The notes beneath the pieces are model-generated. The model saw only the letters and a program-made list of their open reading frames with translations. It was not told the origin of the DNA and made no database searches. Below are positions 21,901 to 30,814 of a DNA stretch of 64,000 bases, in pieces (the first letter of the stretch is position 1; each line of letters starts with the position of its first letter). Origin of the DNA: Piliocolobus tephrosceles (Eukaryota; Chordata; Mammalia; Primates; Cercopithecidae); the NCBI RefSeq assembly GCF_002776525.5, contig NC_045436.1, positions 49,955,313 through 50,019,312 on the forward strand. The letters run 5' to 3'. The position numbers and the translations under genes were made by a program.

Positions 21901-23859
21901 TCAGGACTCACACCAAAGTCTTCTGACACCAAGTGTCCTTTCCACGAAACGTGATATGATACCCAAGTAGGGTAGACATAGAGGCCCCTTTGGTGTGAGG
22001 TAAAGGTTGTTCCTTTTTAACTCCACATAAAAGAAGTCCCGAAGCTACAGACATGCCCATTCCTCCACCACTGATAGAAGGAACCAGCCAACTACTTACT
22101 ATCATGCCCAAGCACCAATCTTTTTTTTGAGACAAAGTCTCACTCTGTCACCCAGGCTGGAGTGCAGTAGAGCAATCTCAACTCACTGCAATCTCCACCT
22201 CTTGGGTCCAAGCGATTCTTGTGCCTCAGCCTCCCGCGTAGCTGGGTTACAGGTGTGCGCCACCACACTCAGCTAATTTTTGTATTTTTAGTAGAGACAG
22301 GGTTTCACCATGTTGACCAGGCTGGTCTCGAACTCGTGACCTCAAGTGACCCACCCACCTCAGCCTCCCAAAGTGCTGGATTACAGACATGAGCCACCAC
22401 ATCCAGCCACCAAGCAACAATCTAACTTAGGACCTGGAACCTTCTCCTTTGCTGTCTCACCAACCCTTTGTTCAAAATATGACTATAAACTGGGCGCAGT
22501 GCTCACACCTGTAATCCCAGCACTTTAGGAGGCCAAGGTGGGCCAATCACTTGAGGCCAGGAGTTCGAGACCAGCCTGGCCAACATAGCAAAACCCTGTC
22601 TGTACTAAAAATACAAAAAATCAGCTGGGCATGGTAGTGCACACCTGTAATCCCAGCTGCTCAGGTGGCTGAGACATGAGAATTGCTGGAACCTGGAAGG
22701 TGGAGGTTGCAGTGAGCCGAGATCATGCCACTGCATCCAGCCTGGGCAACAGAGCAAGACTCTGTCTCAAAAAAAAAAAAAAAGACTATAAATGAATGAG
22801 ATTGATTTGACCAGACGCATATAAAAATAAAGCTGATTTCTTCCTGGTCATGCCTTACATATATCCATTTCAGCAGCTGTTAGGTGAGCCAAGTCTATTT
22901 ACTGCTTATCTATCTGCCTGTTCTGCAGGGAGCTGTGCAGATGAACAGGGTTGGGAGCCTTTGGCAAATGAACATAGCCATAGTGTTAACCTCGTTTCTG
23001 GTCCCAAGAGAACTTGTTGTAGGAAGGAGATACTGCTCCCTTCATAGGATGCTCCACAGGGAAATACTAAATAAGCAGGTTGGCAGGGAGGTCTAGACTT
23101 CCCTCTTGGGAAGAAATCTTCATCTACTTTCATGCTAGAAAATAATATTTCCTCTCTATGTATAGGGTGGAAAACAGAGTTTTTGCCTTTGAAAATCCAC
23201 AGGGCTCTCTCTTACAACTCCAAAAGCACTCTGGTGAAGCCTTCTCCCTGAGATACAGCCAGGTAATCTGATGCTGCTGGCCAGACAAGCTCAAATGCTG
23301 GCGGGCTGCACTGGATCTGATTTCTCATTAACAACAGATTTTTGTTGTTGATCATGATTGTTGGTTTATAAATGCAAGGTGCCAAATATGCTTTAAAAAA
23401 CAGAGCAGTGCTTTTCAAACTTTAATATACCAGTGGATCACCTGGGGGTGTCGCTAAAATGCAGATTCCAATCCAGCAGGTCTGGGATGGGACTGAGATG
23501 CTTCATGTCTAATAAGCTCTCGGGTGAAACTGATGCTGGGTGACCACACTTTGGGTACCCACCAGGCGTGCCCAGGGAAGAGTGCCTGGGGGTGATTCCT
23601 CTATCAGCCCCTCCCTAGCCTTTGCTTCCAACCTCCTGGTCTGGCCCGGGAATGACTGTGTGCATCTTGATGTTTAGGTTTGTCCACCCCCGTTTTGGGC
23701 CCATCAAATGCATCCGCACCCTGAGAGCAGTGGAGGCCGATGAAGAGCTCACCGTTGCCTATGGCTATGACCACAGCCCCCCCCGGGAAGAGTGGGCCTG
23801 AAGCCCCTGAGTGGTACCAGGTGGAGCTGAAGGCCTTCCAGGCCACCCAGCAAAAGTGA
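1423..23859 (+). CDS. SETD7: SETD7 (SET7/9 lysine methyltransferase), exons 3-8 of 8, split CDS with a frameshift in the last exon
   Basis: The joined exons (1423-1624, 6212-6401, 12258-12339, 15301-15418, 17598-17755, 23678-23859) give residues 58-366 of SETD7, which transfers one methyl group from AdoMet to H3 Lys4 and to proteins such as p53 and TAF10. Order of domains: the remaining MORN repeats (about 58-128), a linker, then the SET domain (about 214-336) and a C-terminal helix. Exons 3-7 match my memory of the human protein without a visible change. Exon lengths 202, 190, 82, 118 and 158 fit codon for codon; exon 8 is 182 instead of the expected 181 because of an extra C in a C-run at 23777-23784. 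Residues 1-57 (exons 1-2) are left of the window. Identity is certain; whether the frameshift is real is not. Confidence 0.97.
2317..2631 (-). mobile_element. Alu (old, AluJ-like)
   Basis: Full dimer in reverse orientation: T-rich tail with TTTTA units at 2317-2344, 'gagacagggtcttgctctg' and end '...cacacctggcc'. Confidence 0.92.
2683..2979 (-). mobile_element. Alu (AluS-like)
   Basis: Full reverse-orientation dimer from the T tail and 'gagacagagtctcac' to 'accacgcccagg'. The flanks share 'aaaatac' on both sides, a short target-site duplication. Confidence 0.92.
3117..3409 (+). mobile_element. AluY, Old World monkey type
   Basis: Full element with 'ggctcaagcctg', 'actagccgggcgacgtgg' and 'gagatccggccac', markers of cercopithecoid AluY. 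The tail ends in (AAAT)n. The 15-bp target-site duplication at 3102-3116 is repeated at about 3409-3423, so the insertion is young. Confidence 0.95.
4400..4719 (+). mobile_element. AluY with an (AATT)n tail
   Basis: Full AluY; the tail has become an ATTA microsatellite (4681-4715). 'acatttaagggg' flanks it on both sides (3' copy at 4720-4731), a clear target-site duplication. Confidence 0.93.
6212..6401 (+). CDS. SETD7: SETD7 exon 4 (residues 125-187)
   Basis: Acceptor 'cccatcag' ends at 6211; 63 codons from Asp125 to Gly187 plus the first base of the Asn188 codon; donor GTAAGTT at 6402. Contains the last MORN-type strands (DGGSLVGEVNEDG, LYGKFIDGEMIEG) and the start of the linker to the SET domain. 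Length 190 = 63x3 + 1 is exact and joins exons 3 and 5 in phase. No change relative to the remembered human protein. Confidence 0.97.
6510..6950. repeat. Ancient interspersed repeat, family not assigned
   Basis: Contains 'caagtcacatggccaagcc' and an opening about a 'gtggtttacaacagcaac' motif, wording seen in old mammalian LTR or DNA-transposon repeats. A similar sequence occurs at 13613-14090. I cannot name the family. Confidence 0.5.
7266..7552 (+). mobile_element. AluY, Old World monkey type
   Basis: 'ggctcaagcctg', 'actagccaggcgaggtggcg', 'gcgtaaacccgggaggcgg' and 'gagatccggccactg' mark the cercopithecoid lineage. The target-site duplication 'agaaaatctgg' lies at 7255-7265 and again just after the A tail. 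Confidence 0.95.
8140..8455 (-). mobile_element. Alu (AluJ-like)
   Basis: Reverse orientation, diverged ('gggacaggatttcactctg', end 'accgcactcagct'). Flanks share 'taagattat' followed by a similar AT-rich stretch. Confidence 0.88.
8955..9110 (+). repeat. MIR remnant
   Basis: Diverged MIR wording: 'gagacctagctctaacattt', 'ccttgggcaagttattta', 'cctcattaccaaatgtgga'. Confidence 0.6.
9144..9450 (+). mobile_element. Alu with an expanded middle A-run
   Basis: Complete dimer; the linker between the monomers has grown to about 25 A (9266-9290). A tail at 9436-9450. Confidence 0.92.
9508..9684 (+). mobile_element. Alu, 5'-truncated
   Basis: Begins within the left/right monomer junction ('gctgggtgtggtggtgcatg') and ends in an AAAAG-rich tail. 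'ttctggttgc' flanks it on both sides, so it inserted as a truncated copy. Confidence 0.9.
10579..10872 (+). mobile_element. Alu (AluS-like)
   Basis: Full dimer with 'ggctgggcacagcagctcac'; 'aaaagtgg' flanks both ends as a target-site duplication. Confidence 0.92.
12258..12339 (+). CDS. SETD7: SETD7 exon 5 (residues 188-215, linker to the SET domain)
   Basis: Acceptor 'gcttttcag' ends at 12257. The exon completes the Asn188 codon, has 26 codons from Ser189 to Glu214 and gives two bases to Arg215; donor GTAATG at 12340, a little weaker than the others. It encodes the Ser/Thr-rich linker (FDKSTSSCISTN) and LLPDPYESER just before the SET core. Length 2 + 26x3 + 2 = 82 is exact. Confidence 0.96.
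12641..12946 (+). mobile_element. Alu (AluS-like)
   Basis: Full dimer 'gccgggcatggtggctta' with a 28-bp A tail. 'gcagttgag' at 12632-12640 is repeated at 12947-12955. Confidence 0.94.
13613..14090. repeat. Ancient interspersed repeat, family not assigned
   Basis: Opens with 'gtgttagtctttgctgttat', contains 'gttggctgaggttcagccac' and ends near a 'ggtcatgtggcaaagtggc' motif. It resembles the repeat at 6510-6950 in general layout. Its 72-codon open frame (13873-14091) lies inside the repeat and is not a gene. Confidence 0.5.
14239..14535 (-). mobile_element. Alu (AluS-like)
   Basis: Full reverse-orientation dimer from the T-run and 'gacagagtcttgctcttg' to 'caccacacccgacc'. Confidence 0.93.
14551..14795 (+). 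mobile_element. hAT-Charlie-type non-autonomous DNA transposon
   Basis: The ends form imperfect terminal inverted repeats: 'cagtggtgggcaaac' at the left, and 'gttaactgacccctg' at the right, whose complement reads 'caggggtcagttaac'. The interior has 'taaatattttaggctttg' and 'ccaaataaaactttactta', a wording common to one family of mammalian hAT repeats. Subfamily not assigned. Confidence 0.75.
15301..15418 (+). CDS. SETD7: SETD7 exon 6 (residues 215-254, start of the SET domain)
   Basis: Acceptor 'ttcaatttag' ends at 15300; the first base completes Arg215, then 39 codons from Val216 to Glu254; donor GTGAGT at 15419. It carries the AdoMet-binding loop GEGLFS (227-232) and Tyr245 in SFYNG, one of the tyrosines lining the lysine channel. 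Length 1 + 39x3 = 118 is exact. The frame stays open well into the intron, but the donor and the family fix the end. Confidence 0.97.
16260..16400 (+). repeat. MIR remnant
   Basis: 'cattttacagacagggaaat', 'gcctagagagattacac' and 'cttgcttaaagtca' are typical MIR core and flank wording. Confidence 0.65.
17244..17513 (+). mobile_element. Alu with an internal deletion
   Basis: 'ggctgagtgtggtggctcac' to a CAAAAACAAAAAT tail. The segment between 'gaggtcagga' and 'aaaccccgtctc' is missing about 20 bp. Confidence 0.9.
17598..17755 (+). CDS. SETD7: SETD7 exon 7 (residues 255-307, SET-domain core)
   Basis: Acceptor 'ttctgcag' ends at 17597; 52 codons from Val255 to Asp306 plus two bases of Met307; donor GTAAGT at 17756. 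It encodes the centre of the catalytic domain: the substrate-cleft region DSRDWALNGN, then NHSFTPNC (296-303) with Asn296 and His297 that contact AdoMet, and Tyr305 that hydrogen-bonds the target lysine. Length 52x3 + 2 = 158 is exact. No change relative to the remembered human protein. Confidence 0.97.
18136..18447 (-). mobile_element. Alu (AluS-like)
   Basis: Reverse dimer with a T-run between the monomers (about 18299-18319), ending 'gcgcccggcc'. Flanks 'ggaagcccttt' and 'ggagcccttt' form a slightly diverged target-site duplication. Confidence 0.93.
18510..18930 (+). mobile_element. Old L1 3' end fragment
   Basis: The order 'acatggatgagaattgta', 'tatgactccatttatatga', 'ggggagtgtgtgctaatggg' and 'ttaaaatgttctaa' is that of the ORF2 end and 3' UTR of old mammalian L1 (L1M). 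No intact frame. Confidence 0.75.
19115..19419 (-). mobile_element. Alu (AluS-like)
   Basis: Reverse dimer from a 24-bp T-run and 'gagacggagtctcgctcag' to 'gcccctggcc'. Flanks 'ctagaaagttctt' and 'ctagaaatttctt' are a near-identical target-site duplication. Confidence 0.94.
20397..20685 (-). mobile_element. Alu (AluS-like)
   Basis: Reverse dimer; 'tgatatgtac' flanks both ends. Confidence 0.94.
20860..21045 (+). repeat. MIR
   Basis: 'gctggtgctgtgctagatgc', 'cattgtctcattcagtcctc' and 'cagacaggaaaagcaggtca' follow the MIR order. Confidence 0.75.
21269..21562 (-). mobile_element. Alu (AluS-like)
   Basis: Reverse dimer from 'tttctgagacggggtctctg' to 'ctgcacccagcc'. Confidence 0.92.
21705..21930 (+). 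repeat. MIR
   Basis: 'tactttgtgccaggcactgt', 'gattttacagatgaggaaag' and 'gattcagagatatgacgtgg' are classic MIR core segments. Confidence 0.8.
22124..22408 (-). mobile_element. Alu (AluS-like)
   Basis: Reverse dimer; flanks 'ccaagcaccaatct' and 'ccaagcaacaatct' are the target-site duplication, differing at one base. Confidence 0.94.
22490..22783 (+). mobile_element. Alu (AluS-like)
   Basis: Forward dimer with A tail; 'gactataaa' at 22481-22489 recurs from 22784. Confidence 0.94.
23405..23565 (+). mobile_element. MER5A-type hAT-Charlie element
   Basis: 'cagtgcttttcaaactttaa', 'ggatcacctgggggtgtcgc', 'atgcagattccaatccagca' and the far end 'gggtgaccacactttgggta' follow the MER5A order, with a terminal inverted repeat. 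Confidence 0.75.
23678..23859 (+). CDS. SETD7: SETD7 exon 8, coding part (residues 307-366) with a +1 frameshift
   Basis: Acceptor 'gatgtttag' ends at 23677; the first base completes Met307, then Phe308 onward. It encodes the end of the SET domain, including EELTVAYGYDH with the catalytic Tyr335. After His339 the run of eight C at 23777-23784 is one longer than the family needs; read as written the frame gives Arg-Glu-Glu-Trp-Ala and a stop at 23799-23801, after residue 347. Beyond the run the expected frame resumes and ends in ATQQK with TGA at 23857-23859. The lost tail (343-366) is the C-terminal helix that packs on the active site. The clean distal frame favours a sequencing or assembly error in a homopolymer, but this sequence alone cannot exclude a real variant. 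Confidence 0.93.
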
Positions 23860-26800
23860 AAGGCCTGGCTTTGGGGTTCAGAGACCTGGAATAGAAACTT
23901 GGATCTATGCACTACGTTTATCCGACAATGGGACAACCAGGGACTGCTCATGCTGTGACGTCACATCCTCTCACCATGTGTTAGCAATGACTTTCTCGCA
24001 TACTAACTAGGTTTGACTGTATTACTCATACCAGATTTAAAATTAGCTAGCCTTGCAACAACGTCCTACTGAGAGGTATTGTCAAGCATTTGACATAAGA
24101 CAGCGTGATGTTCTTTGGTGGTTCAAGTCTAAATCTGTACCACATTCAGAGATGCCAAATGATTAGACTGAAACAGGGAAATGGGGTTTTTCAGTCATTT
24201 TTAGTCAGTGGTTTTTCCATAGTGCTTTTTTTCCTATGGCCAGTGCAAAGTGTGTTACCACACTTGCATATGTGCCATATTGAGGGTTGACAATTACTAC
24301 ATCTTTATTCTCTAAATGTAGTATAATTTGCCTTTTAACCTTTGATCTGTATCTTGCAATAGAATGGCTTTGTTTTTTTCCTAGTGAATAGAAGCCCACT
24401 TCTAAAGTCATTTCACCCCTCAGTCCTATTCTCTTTCTTAGATATCCTTTACAAGAGAAAACTTCCAAATGGATTTTTGCATCAATAGCAGTGTGTAGGT
24501 CTCTCTGGTTCTTTCTATATCATCATTTTATTATTATGTCCTAATATAAAGTACTGGCTCTTAGGGCCAGGGTATTATTATAGAATATTATTCTCGCATG
24601 TAAACAAAGAGATCTTTGCTTTAAGATGTGAGAAGAAATGAATTTACTTTGTTTGCATTAAGTTATGGAAGAGTTGTAATATATACTTCAAGAAAGAAGA
24701 GAAGAAAATTAGTATTTCTAAGCGGTAACTGTGGCAATTTTGCAATATTTTCAATAGTGCTAGCAATTTTTTTCTCCTTGAGTACACATTAAATGTACAT
24801 AACATAGTGCAGTCAGGCTTGTGACACAGTGCATTGAATTCAAAAGTCAAATAGCAAATTTGAATTCTAAGAGAATTCAAAAAACAATTTTTTTAGTCAG
24901 TACTTCTAAGGCAGACATACTGATTACTAGGTACAAATCAAACCTTGATGCTAAAACTCTTCATCATTGTAATTTCAAAGCACTTACCTGCTTCAAAACA
25001 TTGTAAACTAAGACTGAACACCTGTATAGTTTAAAAGCAACACTATCAATAGCATTTCAGCCATTTTGCCAGCCATGTGTAATCACAGCAGCAGAAATAA
25101 GGAGACAACCCCGGTTTTTTAGTTTAGCTAATTAGATCTGTAACTTCACTGGGATTGCTCTGAATGAATTCTGAGAGTTTTGTTTTTTATAAGCACCCTT
25201 ACCACATGCCATAGCTATGTCTCTTTTAGACACCTCGATGTGGTGGCTGGAAGAACTGGAGAGCAGCTGTTGTGCTGATCTGCAGCTGTCAGCTGTGGTT
25301 CCTGTCACCTGAGTCAGTTTGGTCTGGAAAGCTAAGGCCTTCCAAGCTATAGCGGAGAGTGAGCTCCAGCTGATGAGAGAAGGCTTGCAGTGGGAGAAGA
25401 GTGAAGACATAGGCAGAAGGAAGTTTGCTATTTCTTGTCAGTTGCACATAGCTTTATGAAGACTACAACAAAAGTGCTCGATCCCAGGCTGCTCATGACT
25501 TTCAGTTCAGGTGGCCCCTGGGCACATTGACAGAGTTGCCCTTCCCTTCTTTGCAAGGCCAAGCTTCCTAGAGCACCCAGTTGCATACTTTGCAGCTAGG
25601 TGGCAGTGGTTTCAGGGAGATCCAGTTGGATCCCTGCTTGAAAGCTTAAGCCGATGGTTCACCCATGAGAGGAAGTTGTCGGTGCTTCCAGAAAGGTTAC
25701 CCACCAAAGGAACTGAATAGAGTTTTTAGATTTAAAGGCACCAGGATAGGGTCACTTTTATTCTGTAGAAAGAGACCGTTTTATACACTGTGACAGATGG
25801 GCCAGGGCCTCTGGACTTGCATTCTGATAGGTGCTTTAATTTAAATGTGCCCCAAAGGGAGTGACTGTCTTCAGGAGAAAGATGGTTTGCATTGAGCTCA
25901 CTCAGGTGAGTTGTGCAGCTGGGTCAGGGAATGAGGTCAGGGAGAGGATAGTGCTGGTCGTGCCCCCGATGCAGCCATGCTCTGAACGATTTCATTCCTG
26001 AGAGTGATCGCATTCTGGTCCTGGCTGCAGTGGGGTACAATTTACATCCTAAGGGGCTACTCTATCCCATTCAAATGGAATTTTTTTTCAAAATTGGATA
26101 AAAGGAATTGAAGAGTTGTATGTAGTGATTAGTCCGCTAATCAGTTCTTCAGATGAGATGTTGAATGGTAACACTCTGAGCTTAAAACTCAGCAGTGTGT
26201 CTGCGACCTCCACGCAAAATCAGAGGAAGCAATGCACGGTCGCTGAGCCTCACTGTGTCTTCCTCCCAACTCTCTTCATGCTCTCTGTGTCTTCCAGCTC
26301 TTCTTTCTCCTGCCGGCTCTCTCCTCTCCTCTCTGCATATGTGAGAACACCTGGGCGTCCTGTATAACAGCAGCCCCAGCTGCCCTCTCCTGTTCCCTGT
26401 TCCGAGTCCTCTGCACTGTCCTCTCTTGAGTCTCCCTGGCTCTGTGCGTGTCCTCGGGTCCTTCCCGTCTGGCTTTCCCTCTGTGTGTCCCTCTCTGTTC
26501 GCTTATGTCTCTGGCTCTGTCTCTCCCACCCCTCCCCTCACACACACACATACTCCCAAATATAAGGCTCTGTCGAAGGTTGGAATCAGAGTTGGGCTTG
26601 AGATTCACTGAGTTCTGTAGGTAGGGAAAGAAGTCAAGGGAGTGGAGGTTCTATAAGGAATTAACAGCTGAGGACGGAAGGGTTTGTTTCTTGTTTGAAC
26701 CTAAGTGCAAGTGGAAAAGAATACTCAGAATGTATTTTTCTATTTTACATCTGCTGGGGAAGGAAATATGTCAGGAAGCCGCCGCATCTGGTCATTTCAT

Positions 26801-29485
26801 CAGCATGAGAATCACAGCAGACGTGGAAGATTCCATGTGGTGGGGAATAAAGAAATGACTTTATGCTCTCCTGAAAAACAGCGGGAGCCTATGTGTGTGT
26901 GTGACACTGTAATCTCAAGCAGATTCACTCAGAGCTGTCTCAGTCCAACTCCTGCATGACCAAATCTTCCCTTAGCATCTTTTCTGTGATGAAATATTAT
27001 CTTGTGTTAGAGTTAGGAATAGGAACTAACCTGTAGGAGCATGTCCCCAGATGGACATTTGAATGGACTAACAAAAACAACTGGAAAGATTGAATTTCCG
27101 ACACAAAGGAATGATGAGATCAAAAAGAAAGCAGTGAGGAGTTCTTGAGTCTTGTAGTACCTATTCTTATTTTAACTTGCTTCATCCTTGATCTGCCCAA
27201 GACACTATGAAGGAAATTAGTTTTCCAAGAGCTCTTTGAACCGTCTAGGACTGTAGTTAAACCTATTTGCCCTATGGGGGTTCTTTACACTTGAAAAACT
27301 ATTTCCTTATCACCAACAACCCACCCGGAAAGGCCAATGAGGCCAAATGTAACCATTTTTAACATTTAAATATAACTATTAAAATTGCATTAATTGTGAA
27401 CAGTGAATTAAAGGGTTGTCTTCTCCAGGAGACAGTATGTGGCACTTTTAGTAAATTTTGTTTAATATATAAAAATTTAAATCACTCACTGCAACATGCA
27501 TTTAAAAATCTTCCAAGAAGGTAGAGGTATTGTTTTTTCCCTTTTGTTTTGTTTTAAAGCAGTTGCCTCAAGCTTCTGTCTTAAGAGTAGTGACTTAGAA
27601 TCCAGATATCTTTTGTTTTAGAAAAACAAGCAAAACTATGTTGCAAGACTGACAGTTGTAATGTTTATTTGCCACAGATCAAAGGTTCACAAAGTATATC
27701 AAATTTACATCTACTTGGGGTACCTTGATAGATTATTACTGTTTTTCTTTTATCTTTCCCTTCAGGAATTTGGAACCTCGGTGTCACTTTTTTTAATTTC
27801 AAAAATACTAAATTGTAATAGTTTTCTTTTGCCAAATGTGTGCATACATATTCAAAGCAATGAAACTATTTCAAGCCATACAACCACAGGGGTGGGAACC
27901 CTTTTCACAAATTTTAATGTGTTTGTATGTAAATAGATGTTTGTATGAAATATTTTCATGATAGAATGAATATATTTAAATGAAGTTGAATTATTCCAGT
28001 GCTACTTAAACACATTACAAAAATTTTGGTGAGAATTATCTGAGTCTACTGAGATGTAATGCAGATCAATTTTGATTTTTAAAAATCAAAAGCCTACAAT
28101 AACTCTGACTCTCAGCAACTTCCTCGGCGTTGTTGCACCTGACGTGGAGAGAGCTCGTAGGCTTCCCCAGTGCCTCAGCCGCTTCCTGGTGGAAGTTAGG
28201 TGCTAATGGAGGTGTGTTCACCTTTTAGTGATATCACTGCAGGCCTTTGAGGGGCCTGAGAGTGAATCAGAGGCATTAGAGACACCGGTGCAGTTATCTG
28301 GAGCACAATTTCTTTGCAGGGCAGCAGAATCAGAAGCCAGACTTGGCCATGTGAACCTCGAAACTGGGTTTCCCGGCCGCCATCAACCGCCACCCTTACT
28401 GCCTAGTCACACACGTCAGGGAGGCTGCCCTCAGTGGAGTTGGGGTTCAGACCCCAGGGTGGGACTTCACAGTTTTGCCAGCAATCTCTACCTTCTGACT
28501 TCCGCCTCGCAGAGAGGAAGGAGAAGGGAGCATCTGGCAAGGGGCCCATTTCTCAGCACAGTACATTTCCTGTCTCAGCTCTGGAAGACTATGCACCCAA
28601 GCACCAAACTTCCAACCAGAGAGAGAGACGTCCTCCGATAACAAAAATCCTTGCTTCCTCTGTCTGACTTTACACACAGTTGTTCAAAGTTGTTAAATAT
28701 CAAGACCAATCACATCCCTAGGACATACCTCCCAACTCTCCTGACTCTTATGTTTTTGAAAAAACAAACAAACAAAAACTCCTTTATGATGATATTCAAC
28801 TTGAGTGGGTATTTTTTCCCCCACTTTGGTCCTGGATATAATGAAATGATACATATTAGGATAAATTTTCACTGTGTATAGTAGCAATATGAACACACAT
28901 GCCAATGTATCAACATATCTACTTGGTTACATTTTGGGTTACGATAATTAACCTTGATTCATGTATTGGGAAGCTACAGGGACTACGTAATGCCTGCTTA
29001 TCACATAGGAAAATTATGTCCATAATTCTGAGCTCCCTTCTTCAAAAGTTTCCTCCTGGGTTTTCTATGTTCTCTCTTTATCCTGAAATACATTTATTAG
29101 GCTGTGAGGTATGTTTAAGGAGTAGAAGCCAGGGGTATGCTTTCAGCATTTATTGCAACCAAAAGTTAACCCCATCACAGTTAACGAGCATCTTTGGTCT
29201 CTTGTGGAATTTGAACTAAATCTATGAGCCTTATTCAATATCTATAATTCTATGATTTTTTTTAATTATGGGAAATTAATGAAAGATGTTTACATGAGTA
29301 ATGTTTGCCCTTACTGTGTTATGAATGAGTTTTTTGTAGTGTGTCTGGGTGCATGATGCAAGAGAGTAGGAAAAATGTTTCTGAAACAAAACTTGACAAA
29401 TATTTGTAATGAAAGTAAATTTAAAGATTGCTATAATTGCGCTATAGAAACAATGCAAGTATTAAACAAAATATACAATCATCTG
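23860..29485 (+). other. SETD7: SETD7 3' untranslated region
   Basis: About 5.6 kb with no Alu or L1 insertion, in contrast to the introns and the intergenic region, so it looks like a long last exon. Human SETD7 is known for a 3' UTR of several kb. It contains AT-rich stretches, a C/T-rich tract at about 26250-26550 with a CACACA run, an internal AATAAA near 26847 and many short open frames with no coding character. The end is placed by the ATTAAA at 29461 and is approximate. Confidence 0.75.
29461..29466 (+). promoter_or_regulatory. Candidate distal poly(A) signal of SETD7 (ATTAAA)
   Basis: ATTAAA is followed after 18 bases by a T/GT-rich segment 'tgtcgctgtcttccttt', fitting a cleavage site near 29480-29490. 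The first Alu of the intergenic region appears 470 bp later. No transcript evidence is available here. Confidence 0.5.
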
Positions 29486-29625
29486 TCGCTGTCTTCCTTT
29501 GATCATCTAGGTTAGAAAAGCAATAATGGTTTTCTTATAATGTGTCTACCTGTATATTTAAATTACTAAGTGAACTTTACATTTTAAGTTGTTTTAAAAT
29601 ATTATCAGCCATTTATCATTTTCAG

Positions 29626-29760
29626 AGCATTCTAGTAAGAGCTGAGGATGAGTCGGAAAAGTTTGGAGCTTGCTGTGTATTTGATATGATTCCACATACA
29701 CCCATAAATCCCGAAGGATTAGCCACACCAACAGAAAGTGTCGGATTGAATACATACATG
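29626..29760 (+). other. Exon-like open block of 135 bp, unrecognised
   Basis: Bounded by 'tatcattttcag' (AG at 29624-29625) and a strong donor ATG|GTAAGG (29761). The block is 45 codons, divisible by three, and open throughout in one frame. It is richer in CpG than its surroundings. Its first 40 bases recur at 31951-31987. I do not recognise the peptide. It could be an alternative terminal exon, a coding relic, or chance within an unlisted repeat. Confidence 0.3.
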
Positions 29761-29952
29761 GTAAGGGTCTGGAATGCGAATGAGATGATCAGAGCAAATA
29801 GCTGAAAGACAGGAAACTTCAATTCACGATTTAAAGAAAATATAAAAATGTTGTTAGATGTTGTGGTAGATTTTGGCAGTCTGAGGATGAGTCTGAGCTG
29901 AGAACCCTGGCAATCCCTTATTCCGGCCCTAATCACAGTCAACATTTCCCTT

Positions 29953-30251
29953 TTTTTTTTGGTAATCTGAGATGAAGTCTCACTCTGTCACCCAGGCTGG
30001 AGTGCAGTGGTGCAATCTTGGCTCACTGCAGCCTCCACCTCTGGGATTCAAGGGATTCTTTTGCCTCAGCCTCCCGAGTAGCTGGGATTACAGGCACATA
30101 CCATCACACCCAGCTCATTTTTGTATTTTTAGTAAAGACAGGGTTTCACCATGTTGGCCAGTCTGGTCTCGAACTCCTAACCTCAAGTGATCCGCCTGCC
30201 TCAGCCTCCCAAAGTGCTAGAGTTACAGGCATGAGTCACCACGCCCGGCCA
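29953..30251 (-). mobile_element. Alu (AluS-like)
   Basis: Reverse dimer ending 'caccacgcccggcc'; 'tcaacatttc' flanks both sides. Confidence 0.94.
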
Positions 30252-30814
30252 ATCAACATTTCTAAAGCACAAAAGCCAGTGACAAAGGGAGTCAACATAG
30301 TACCTCATTATTAGCTGGGCCTTCTGCCCAGGACCCCAAAGAAGTTAATTCTAGGAAATTTGGCAGGGCTACACAAGACACAGTTAGGCCTCAAACTGAA
30401 TTAGGCCATGAGATCTCCTGCTTTATTTTACCTCCCTCAGTTGCCCAATCCTTGATTTTATCAGACTTCCTTCCACAGAAGGAAGGAAACAGAAACGAGT
30501 GAGATGACTGAGTCCAAACTGATGTTGGATCAGCTTTTCCACCTGCACAGACACATTCTCATGCTAGATCTTTCAGGCAGGGCTTCACCCTCTAACACAC
30601 ATGGGTCAAATCACAATATTAATATTCTTCCTCCTTGTGGAAACGGGGAATATAGGATTAAAAATTTAATACAAACTGAGGTAAGCTTAAGAAGCTAACC
30701 TTGAAAGTGAAAGATAGGGCAACTTTCATGGGTTAAGATGATTGATTTTGGCCTAAGGGTTGTAGAATGAGGTAATGTGAAAATCAAGACAAAATTACGT
30801 TAGACCAAATTAGC

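Larger units (their letters stand above)
17756..23677 (+). other. SETD7 intron 7
   Basis: 5.9-kb intron with GTAAGT donor and 'gatgtttag' acceptor. It is the most repeat-dense SETD7 intron: Alus at 18136, 19115, 20397, 21269, 22124 and 22490, an L1 3' fragment (18510-18930), two MIRs and a MER5A-type element near the acceptor. 19420-20390 and 22790-23400 show no recognisable element. Confidence 0.85.

Noticed and set aside
28228..28641. 137-codon open frame after SETD7
   Set aside because: It lies in the long 3' UTR, has overlapping frames of similar length on both strands and no coding bias I can see.
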